DNA of 64,000 nt from Arachnopeziza araneosa. Taxonomy: Eukaryota > Ascomycota > Leotiomycetes > Helotiales > Arachnopezizaceae. The notes beneath the pieces were generated by a model. The model was not told the origin of the DNA, made no database searches, and was given only the letters and a program-made list of their open reading frames with translations. Positions within the stretch are counted from its first letter, which is position 1; every line of letters begins with the position of its first letter. Below, one piece after another: positions 1 through 8,600 of the stretch. The stretch lies in contig QYAI01000012.1 of NCBI GenBank assembly GCA_003988855.1, positions 1 through 64,000 of the forward strand. The letters run 5' to 3'. The translations under genes and the position numbers were made by a program.

Positions 1-1179
1 GCTGCGATTTGATCGATTTCTCACTCATTTTGTGTGGATGGGAGAACGCGTCTTCGCGTGTTTCGGTGCGGGGCGTGTTTTCAAGCGGGACTTCGGTTAG
101 TTGTCTGGTTGGCACGTCGGATTCTGATTCCGGAATAGAAACTTTCAATTGACTGTTTCTATATTCACCATAGCTACTTTCCTACCAGAACCTCGATTAT
201 AAATATTTATTCGGCTCACTATTCGAAATTCTGTTGGTTTGATTCCTACGGGAACTTATTTTATATCAACTTTGGTTTTGCTTGCAATTTGACAGGGCAT
301 AAATTTGTCGCTTTGAAAACCCGTTTCACCTCACAGTGCGTAAGCAATTTTCCCAGCTCCCGTCTACCTAGGTAAGGTTACCTACCCTACCCCATACGCT
401 AGGCAGAACATCAGGATCTCACAGACCTCGAAACGCAACTTCACGATCATGGCGGCAACCAACATCCTCAAAACCAGCTGGAAACAGGCGGTAGTGTATT
501 TTTTTGGCCTCGGGCATTGAGTACTCCTCTTCAGCAGATAAAGCACATCTTTTTTTGGGTCAGCCTATTATTTCCACCAACCCATCGCTATGTTTTTTTG
601 GGGGCCTATAAGCAGATGAAAGAAATCTTTCAACTCTTGGCTAAGAACTCTACTAAATCGTCTCTCCAAACACGGGCCAACCACATCCGCCATTCTCAGA
701 TCAGCATGGAGCTTATCTGCTGCTTTACAATTGCTTAAAAGCCGGCTCCACCCTGTACAGTTCCTCAAAATAACCTGAGCACCATATTAGCCTATTGTCA
801 GCACCAACGCTATAGTCCTTTTATTTATTATTACGTGTGCAACAAATTCATTGTTGTATATAACAGGTCCTACGAACCTTGTGTCTTACCTAAGTACATA
901 CTTCGAATTTAAGGAGCTATCCGAGGAGAGTCTTTTGGTTTCTTAGTGCAATTCATTGCGATGTAATCTCCAACTTTACTATTGTTAAAACTCAATTGTA
1001 CAAGTTAAGCTGTGCGCTGGTTTGTTTCTAAGTAAAACTTTTAGAACTCTTGTATATTATATAGCCTGTTTTATTATTGCTGTCTGTGGGATCTGTTTAA
1101 CATTTATCTAGAAGCAAGTAGCAAACCGAGTTATCAGACGCTGGTATCGTAAAAATAAGCAGAAATCTTTATCTTATTT
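1..1179. other. AT-rich left flank, no supported gene
   Basis: Bases 1-448 look like a promoter or 5' leader: a pyrimidine-rich stretch and short direct repeats around CCTACC at 360-395 lead into an ATG at 449. Bases 520-1179 are AT-rich with only short open frames (73 codons or fewer) that resemble nothing I recognise. I see no tRNA, rRNA or transposon ends here. The base composition and the decayed genes just to the right suggest degenerating sequence. Confidence 0.5.
449..520 (+). other. Orphan 23-codon ORF, possible truncated first exon
   Basis: An ATG at 449 opens 23 codons beginning MAATNILKTSWKQAVV and then hits TGA at 518-520. The preceding 90 bases look like a normal fungal 5' leader, and the peptide start is amphipathic and basic, as in a mitochondrial leader. 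A possible GT donor lies at 491, but no convincing downstream exon follows. It may be the surviving first exon of a destroyed gene, or chance. No family is recognised. Confidence 0.2.
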
Positions 1180-1247
1180 CAAAGCAGATTTCATTACAAA
1201 GCAGAATTCACTTCAAAGTAGAATTTATTACAAAGCAGAAAAACTTT
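1180..1247. repeat. Four-copy 17-bp tandem repeat
   Basis: Four head-to-tail 17-bp units begin at 1180, 1197, 1214 and 1231. Each starts CAAAG(C/T)AGA and is followed by an AT-rich half that drifts from copy to copy. A weaker related unit (AAGCAGAAATCTTTAT) lies just upstream near 1157. The array is non-coding and borders the WD40 relic. Confidence 0.75.
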
Positions 1248-1304
1248 GCTGAAAGTACATAATAACTTTGGTTATAGAGGAGGCGGGTGGGGAGGAAGCA
1301 GCAA

Positions 1305-1486
1305 TTATATTTGCCAGAGTCGTACGGTGTTGTCATCAGAGCCTGAAGCGACAAGTTGGCCATCTGGTGAGAAGGCTACGCCATAGACTCTGTTACGATG
1401 GCCGGTAAGAGTGTGCTGTAGCTCATAGCCAGAGATTGAGGCCACGAGCTTATCGTCTAGCGAAACTACCCTGTTGTCGAGGGCTT
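1305..1486 (-). pseudogene. WD40-repeat relic
   Basis: On the minus strand a frame ending at TAA 1305-1307 encodes one nearly perfect WD40 repeat: HTLTGHRNRVYGVAFSPDG, then QLVASGSDDNTVRLWQI. About 20 residues of a degraded preceding repeat (LDDKLVASISGYELQ) come first. In that frame a stop codon lies just upstream, so only about 1.3 repeats remain. Such highly regular repeats are typical of fungal NACHT-WD40 or other multi-repeat WD proteins, which are expanded in filamentous ascomycetes. It lies directly downstream of, and on the same strand as, the kinase relic, so both could be remains of one gene; that link is inference. Confidence 0.7.
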
Positions 1487-1499
1487 AGTATTCAGCTTT

Positions 1500-2981
1500 T
1501 CAAAAGAAGCTAGCTCTATTTTTTCTCCCACTGGGATTGCTAGTAGTTGTCGTTTTGGATAGACTATTGACAGCCTTACTAGATCTTGGTTCTGCCATGG
1601 GGTGTGTTTCTCGATTGAAAGAAGCAAAGTACCTCTTCTCAGCTCCCGTTGCTGGCTGAGGATGCTCGCTCTGAGACGCAGTTTGCGAATCTGAATCCTG
1701 TGCATACATAGGGGCGGAGCGGATCGGGTATGGACCAACGATTATATCATAAGAGGGGTTCGAAGTCTTAGAGACTGAGGGGGACGGCAGTACTTTTTGC
1801 AAGGAACTAAACAATAATGATGGATTAGAATGAAGTCCAGCATGTGAAGCGGTGTTGTAATTAATCTCCGAGGAAGTTGAAGCCGAATATCTTAAATTCT
1901 CCTTGAGAAGTAGTTCGCCGGTGACTTCCTCAGGAGGGATTGTCTCGATAATAGAGCCTAGGATGCAGCAAATCAGCAAACTAGTTAAATCAACTAGAGT
2001 TAAAGACATACCGGAGAGTATCCATTATGATTCAGGGCTTCTGTTGCAGAAGGCCTCGCGCTTGAATTTGCCACTAGAAGTTGTCGAAGAAACTTTGCTC
2101 CCTCACTCTTAATCCCGCTATCAAACAAAGCATCATAAGGAAACAAAGACTTATCCTTACAAAGCTCGATCAAGGAGGTGGGTTGGGGAAAAGGGACCAC
2201 CCCTGTTATCAGACAGTAGACAATGCACCCAGCAGACCATATGTTAAAGTTCCAACCCCTGCCGTCTTGTAACCCGTAGAATCCGTCAGTCTCTTGCTTA
2301 AACCAAAGTCGGCCAACTTCACCCACCAATTAGGCGGTCCATGAATAACAAGAACGTTCTGCAACTCGCCCCTTTTAGTAAAGTTCTAGAGAAATTGCTA
2401 CGTATCATACCTGAGGCTTAAGGTCACGATGTGCAAATGATTCAGCGTGCATGATTTGCAGCCCAAATAGTATTTGTTCGATGATATCCCGAGCTTTAAT
2501 TTCTGGTATTTTTCCTGAGTTCTCGACTATGTTCTTATGGAGTCTCCAAGATGAACATACTCTATGGCTAAGGAAATGTTATAGCTATCTTTAAACTAAC
2601 TATAAAATTCAATAAATACCGCTGCCTCTTTGTACTATATATTGTGAGCGATAGCCACGGCCTTGTCCCAGTATAGCCTCAGCGTACCTTGGGTTTAGAA
2701 AACTCTGGCGGAGCCTCTAATTCCTTCTCACATTCACTGTTGCTCATTGTCGCACTTGTTGAAGTGATCCTCTTCACAGCTCTTGCTCGTCCATCTTCCT
2801 GGTTCTGCTCCAGGCGTACTTGTCCAAAGCTACTATGACCTAAGAGTTGTTCCACCTTCCATACCCGGGTCTGGCGTTTGCGTCTGACATTTCGCGCAGG
2901 ATCTGATACATAGTAAACCTCCTCTACTTGGTCTCTATGGACCGTCGCATCAAGGTACCAGTGGTTGAGTTCGGAGGACAT
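1500..2981 (-). pseudogene. Broken CAMK-like protein kinase
   Basis: Kinase motifs occur in order on the minus strand but not in one frame. The start at 2981 leads to a glycine loop (LGHSSFGQVRLEQ) and the VKRI lysine strand near 2780. A later block (AAVFIEFYS, stop, FKDSYNIS) carries an in-frame TAG at 2596-2598 where kinases of this group usually have Trp. A one-base deletion near 2541-2546 shifts the frame within EYVHLGD/LHKNIVEN. The catalytic loop HRDLKPQ is at 2411-2435, followed by a still canonical intron 2359-2410 and ADFGLSK near 2310. Then about 20 codons of activation segment and APE motif are missing and the frame changes (about 2225-2253) before IWSAGCIVYCLITG and RPSATEAL. A Ser/Thr-rich tail runs to TGA or TAA at 1500. 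In sum, a recent inactive copy of a fungal calcium/calmodulin-kinase-like gene. Confidence 0.8.
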
Positions 2982-3684
2982 TATTCGCAGACATTGAACA
3001 GCACATCAGGCTGGGCTGACTTAGTGGTGTGAACGTCTGTCTTCATGAAGGTTGGAAGTGTAGGTGGAAGGCAAGAACAAATGGGGTTGTACTGAACTGT
3101 CCTGGCAATTTGATCAACTCTATTATAGACTCTTGTCGCGATGTAAAGGGAAATATCTTTCATCCTTGTGCTTCATGAAACCTCAGCCTTCTACAATTAT
3201 CACAAAAGACCTCGAAAACCTTCGCTGCCTCTCAATTTCAGGTATTGGTATCCGAGTTTACGTCCGATGGTTAAAATATGATGGAGAGTGACTTTCCTAG
3301 GTGCCTACCTATAAACCCAAGCTTGAAGGCCGTGACATAACCCACCACGAACCAATTCGCTTCAAGCATTGCCTGAATAGACTCAGAAGTTTGGGAGAAT
3401 ACAAGCCGTCATGATGACATCTTTTCTCAACTATTTGTGGGTATAAAATTGGATTACCATAGTGTAGTTGTTTTCACTTTCGTGTAGTTTTCTCGCTGGT
3501 GGTTTTCTGTAGGTGTTAGGATTCGGGTTTCCACGGGCGTTTGCAGGAGCCAAAACTTTCGTAGCGGGGGCGGGGTCCTACAAATGGCCCGATCTTTTGC
3601 CGAGAGCATGAAAATAATTACTACCATGACTTGAGCCCCTCACTGCCTTGAAGCAATAGTCATCAGAACGAATAATACCATAAA
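2982..3684. promoter_or_regulatory. Spacer and probable lia1 promoter
   Basis: A 700-bp non-coding stretch separates the kinase relic from lia1. A TATA-like TATAAAA lies at 3442-3448 and a G-rich block (GCGGGGGCGGGG) around 3562-3575. The last 40 bases are A-rich before the lia1 ATG. The short open frames here match nothing I know. Promoter assignment is by position only. Confidence 0.35.
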
Positions 3685-4710
3685 ATGGCTCCTTCATCAA
3701 TCTCTCCACCACCTACAGCTGATATAACGACTCTGAAACTCCGCAAGACCTTGACCTCTGAATCCGAACCCCTCGCACGCCGTTTTCGTGCCCTCTTTTC
3801 TCTCAAACACCTCGCATGTCAAGAATCCTCCAGTTTGCCAGCTATTGAAGCTATCGCTGCAGCATTTTCAACTCCGTCCGCTCTACTAAAGCACGAACTC
3901 GCGTACTGCTTAGGGCAGACGAAAAATCTGGCTGCTGTGCCATGTCTACAAAAGGTGCTTGAGGATAAAGATGAAGATAGTATGTGTAGACACGAGGCTG
4001 CCGAAGCATTAGGCGCTATTGGGGATGTGGGAAGTCTAACGCTACTGAAGAGGCTACGAGATGAGGAGGATGAAGTGGTGGTTGTGAAGGAAACTTGCGA
4101 GATTGCGGTGGATAGGATTGAGTGGGAAAATTCCGAGCAGAGGAAGGCGGAGAAGTTGAGAGATAGGTTTGTTCCTTGCATCGCATTCTACAAATATGCT
4201 AATCAAATCAGTGACTTTACATCTATTGATCCTGCACCACCTGTTGAGCATGAAGGAGAATCGGTAGAGAGTCTAGAGAAGACGTTGCTTGATACGAAGC
4301 TACCTCTTTTCCTAAGATACAGAGCTATGTTTGGGTTGAGGGATTTGGCGTCCCCATCAAATCGACCCAGTGCTGTCCCTGCTGTCTTGGCACTTGCAAA
4401 AGGCTTTTCAGACCCTTCTGCATTATTCAGACATGAGATTGCGTTTGTATTTGGCCAATTATCACACCCTGCCTCAATTCCGGCTCTTACTGCTGCGCTC
4501 AGTAATTTAGAGGAAGCTAGTATGGTCAGACATGAGGCTGCCGAAGCTCTGGGAAGCTTGGGCGAAGAGAATGGTGTTGAGGAGACGCTGAAGGCTTTCC
4601 TAAATGACAAGGAACAAGTGGTTCGGGAAAGCGTTGTTGTAGCATTAGATATGGCAGACTTCGAAAAGTCAGGCGAAGTTGAGTATGCATTGATTCCCGA
4701 CGCCTCTTAG
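3685..4710 (+). CDS. lia1: Deoxyhypusine hydroxylase
   Basis: Hydroxylates deoxyhypusine to hypusine on eIF5A, the last step of hypusination, in the cytoplasm, using a di-iron centre held by HEAT-like repeats. The four diagnostic His-Glu motifs are present: KHELAYCLGQ (HE about 70-71), CRHEAAEALG (103-104), FRHEIAFVFGQ and VRHEAAEALG, the last two in the second half, giving the two-fold symmetry of the family. Read unspliced the frame is 341 codons. Bases 4167-4211 look like a 45-nt intron (GTTTGT donor, GCTAATC branch, ATCAG acceptor) that has no stop and keeps frame. Removing it joins LRD to SDFTSIDPAPP and gives 326 residues, close to the 325 of yeast Lia1. The gene converges with rpa12. 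Confidence 0.95.
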   Translation: MAPSSISPPPTADITTLKLRKTLTSESEPLARRFRALFSLKHLACQESSSLPAIEAIAAAFSTPSALLKHELAYCLGQTKNLAAVPCLQKVLEDKDEDSMCRHEAAEALGAIGDVGSLTLLKRLRDEEDEVVVVKETCEIAVDRIEWENSEQRKAEKLRDRFVPCIAFYKYANQISDFTSIDPAPPVEHEGESVESLEKTLLDTKLPLFLRYRAMFGLRDLASPSNRPSAVPAVLALAKGFSDPSALFRHEIAFVFGQLSHPASIPALTAALSNLEEASMVRHEAAEALGSLGEENGVEETLKAFLNDKEQVVRESVVVALDMADFEKSGEVEYALIPDAS

Positions 4711-4846
4711 AGTATTGGTCCAGAAAAGGCACGGTTTAGATAGGTACCAAAGTGCTTGAGCCTCGAATACAAACCAGTTTGCCAATTCGGTTGTCTACCA
4801 TCAGATTCAACGACTGTGAAATATGACTGACAGCTCTCTTGCAGCT

Positions 4847-5308
4847 TCAGTTATTTGTATTCCACCTTCTGAATGTTAGAGTCGTCTGTCAAAAATGGTA
4901 TGGAGTGTCCTTACTTATGACCGCAATCACACGTGTAGAAGATGGTACTTCCCTCATCTGCACTTCTAAGCTGGACTGATGTAAACTTTACCTCCTGCCT
5001 CCCACATGATGGACATGTCTCTTGAATTTTGGTTGAGTTTTCCATATCGCTTCTCTCAACCATCTGTATGGCTGATCTTTTCTGTCTCAAGAGGGAAGGG
5101 AATGACGATGCCTTCGTTTTTGTTTGTATAACTTTCGACGCGGTATCTAATGAGGTCAGAGCTGAGGTCTTTGTAGGTTGATGGGATGGAAACCTCTATT
5201 TTCTGCGCCACAGCAATCGCAGGTTAGAATTGTATTTTTATTTCCCGTAGAGCTATCCAAAAGATTACCACAGTCCGTACAGAACACTAAAGAGCCGACT
5301 GCAGACAT
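4847..5308 (-). CDS. rpa12: RNA polymerase I subunit A12 (Rpa12)
   Basis: A small zinc-ribbon subunit of nucleolar RNA polymerase I, needed for RNA cleavage and termination; its C-terminal ribbon is related to TFIIS. Exons 5308-5194, 5146-4915 and 4865-4847 give 121 residues (yeast has 125). The first ribbon is CTDCGNLL...CDCCG; the second is CPSCGRQEV...QLRSADEGSTIFYTCDCG, with the catalytic-loop RSADE intact. Stopping at the first TAA (4911-4913) would leave a stunted end after CGHK. Instead a GTAAGG donor at 4914 and an acceptor before 4865 add WNTNN, the usual family ending. That acceptor is CAGAAG, a NAGNAG pair, so an extra Arg is possible. The Met at 5308 is chosen over an upstream in-frame start because homologues begin MSAVGSL-like. 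Head-to-head with scc2. Confidence 0.93.
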
Positions 5309-5615
5309 GGTGGAGAGATTTTTAGATTTGGATACTGAACTGGAAATTCTTGGGCTCACAATCTTTTTCCTCAGCCGTGCCGGCTTTCGGTCGGATCAAC
5401 GTTGTTCCACAAGGCTGCTCGCAGCACACCTTCCTGCGACAACCGGATGAGAAACAATCAAGTTTCCAGCCTGCGTTCGACTGGAAGCATTCTTCAGCCC
5501 TACATCATGCTTGTACAGCTCTTTTAAAATACCACGCCACACCCCCCAAGAGAATCTGCCTGCCCAACCCTCCTCAGACCTCAGAGTCCTTCTCAGGATA
5601 ATTCCTACAACCACC
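5309..5615. promoter_or_regulatory. Divergent rpa12/scc2 promoter
   Basis: The 307 bases between the two outward-facing start codons must hold both core promoters. A pyrimidine-rich strip (about 5525-5590, CCACACCCCCC and CCTCCTCAGACCTC) precedes the scc2 ATG, which sits in a good context (ACCACCATG). No clear TATA box is seen. Open frames crossing it are read-through artefacts. Confidence 0.45.
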
Positions 5616-8600
5616 ATGTCTACAAATGGCCATATATTTCAAAATGGCACTGTCAATAGGGCAAACGGGACACCTCAAGGCCCACCTACAAAGCGACCCC
5701 GAATATTCACTGTCGATGAGGCACTCCCATACACGCCCCTTTCATCCATCATACCCTTCAACTCAGGCATGAGCCCATCACACTCAAGTTATTTCGTTTC
5801 TAACAAGGTTACCATTCAGATATTATTCCATTGCCTTCAATGGGCTTACGATCTTCGACATCAATATTTTCAACCCCAGCCGAGCGTGAAGAAGGTCGAC
5901 AAGGTCTTGAAAGTCTGAATCGCGAGGCGCAAGACAAATACAACACGAGTCAGAGACTCGAGCAATCTTTGAATCATCTCAAGGAGCTTCTTCAGCCAGA
6001 AGGGATAGCCCGATTGTAAGATTTTAGTTTCTATACATTATCTCTGATTGACTTGCTACAGTAAATTCAAAACTGCTCCTAAGTTCTCGTCCAACCCAGA
6101 ACCCGAGGAGCCACCTCGAGTCGCTCTTTCCAGCTTTGCGCGGATGGTATATGAGAGTACCGCTGTTGAGTTCGAGCATCCTCCACCAGAAAGGCCTAGT
6201 CGTTCAAGCATGACTGATTTCGGTCGTAAACCGAAATCATCTTTAAAAGCGAAATACACACAAACACAAACTTCTACTTCCTTCAACTCGAACGCGCACT
6301 TATACAACCAAAATGCTCCTGTTGCTCCGCAGAGGGTTGACGGAAACCGAGTAGACCAAGCTTTGACACCTAGAAAACAAGCTTCCTCGAATATAAATTC
6401 CACTCCACAGGTCGTAATATCAGCACTCCCCAATTCGTTCCGCCGCAACGAGTACACACCTTCTCAAACATCCGAGGTACATCCCAATGCCACCAACCTC
6501 AAAATAGAACCTTCTCTTCCTTCCCAAGCGAAAATGAGAGTTGAGATATCGCGACCTTTACAACAAGCGCCTACCACAGCCGCAAAAGTAAGAGTTGAAA
6601 TCCCGTACTCCTCGCAACACGCATCCCCCATGACAACGAAACCAAGGGTGGAGATTCCGCCAACTTCGCTAAATAAGCCCGTCGTGAATCAGTCAACCTC
6701 AGCTCAACCATCTTATAGCCAAGCCCAAAAAATGGCTGTTATAATACCCGACCCTCCTTCAAACTTTCGACCTGAAGAATATGAAGTGCTTCCAGATTCA
6801 CCAGATACACCGGATCACCTATCAAAAAAGAGGTCCGAACAAGAGGCTTATGAAGATGACTTGGTAAGAGGTGTTGACGAACGTGAGAGGGCCGACAAAG
6901 CCTATCGGAGTTTATGTGAATTCTTGCAAGATATCTTCGAAGCAGAAGATCAGATGGACGGAGTGGATCATTTTTTTGCCGCTACAAGTGAAGGGATATG
7001 CTTGAATATTTCTACTCAAACAAAAGTTGACACGCTACTGCAAAAGACACTTTCTGTGGCACGTTTCTCACGAATACCCCTAGACAATTTACTTAGGCTT
7101 CAGAGATTATGTGAAGGAGCAGTTAAGGATGCCGGGAATATCGATCTTAAAGTTGATGAAACAATGGGCTTCTCTGAAGTAAATGCTTGGATATCGCAAA
7201 TTTCAACAGCCGAGATGGGAATAAAAGCAGCTCGAACATCTCTTCGCCTAATGTCTGGTGGTCGGGAGGAAAAACAACTATACTCCGAAGATATCATTCA
7301 ATCTGCTTTGGATGCTTTCAAAAATGTCACAGACAACGCTTTGGTCCCAATCGTGGAGATGCGAAGCTCAGGCTCTTCGGCAGCATTATTTAAGATTCTT
7401 GCCGCAGAGAAATTGACTGTTGGTAGCCTCCTGAAGCAGTGCCATCGCTTATTGTCTCTCATGGCAAAACTTGTAGGCGAAGTCGATCTATCCGACACTG
7501 TCATTAACAGTCTCGAATTTACTGCTTCTCAGTTAGTCTTTGTGGAAAATGCTACTACAGAGAAAGATTCGGTACTTGGACTATCCAAATTTGACAATTT
7601 GCGCACAGCTGCTATGGACGTTCTTTCAGAGATATTCTTATGCAAGCCTACTCAACGAAAAGGTATTTTGACCGAGATTCTAGCTTCGCTGGCACGGTTA
7701 CCGGTCACAAAACAGAGCGCTCGGCAATTCAAATTGGCAGAAGGTGGGAGTATTCAACACGTCTCAGCCCTGATTATGCGACTCATTCAAACAAGCGCAA
7801 ACAAGATTGACGATATCAAGGAACAGCGACGGAAAAAAGCTTTACAAGCGCTAAATGGTGAGGATGATGCTGATCTTCAAACTTCAAAATCATCAAGCGG
7901 GCAGGCAACGATCACTTCTGAGTCCCAAGCTGAAATGCAGAGTGACACTGCCATTCAAGAACTTAGTATTGTGATTACGCCACTGGTTCAAACTGCCAAA
8001 CATCATGCTACCAATGTTGTGAATTACATAGTGGAACGGGCAATGACCTCAACTAAGACAGGTGATACGCCATACCGAAATCTGCTCGATCTATTCGTTC
8101 AAGACTTCATCACCTGCTTGCGTTCAAGCGAATGGCCTGCGGCTGAGTTGCTATTACGCCTTCTTCTTTTCAAAATGGTGAATTTGGCCGAAGGCAAGAC
8201 AACACCCGCTCCTGCAAAGAATATGGCACTTGAAATATTAGGGTCCATGGCAGCAGCAACCTCGGAACTGTTCTCCGATGCTAGGAAACTGTCAATTTCT
8301 GAAGGTAATGGGCAATCTGAGCTAGGGATATACCTTGCCAAGATGGCTGAAGACCGGCTCGAAAATAGAATATCTGCCGCTGATATCATATCTTGGACAT
8401 GCGGACCATTCCGTGCTTCCGTGGAGGCTCTTGATTCCCGCTCATCTAACGATATTCAATTCAGCTCAGCGATGGGCTTGATCAAGCTTGAATGGGCTCA
8501 TCGAGTGAATACTGAATTTGAGTTGATTGATGAAGAAGAAGAGGACTACAAGATGATGGAGAAGGGCTTTGGTTGTTTAGCATTCAGACTCAGGATGATG

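Noticed and set aside
4167..4211. Reading lia1 as a plain 341-residue protein
   Set aside because: Kept only as an alternative; the 45-nt segment has full intron signals and interrupts a conserved junction.
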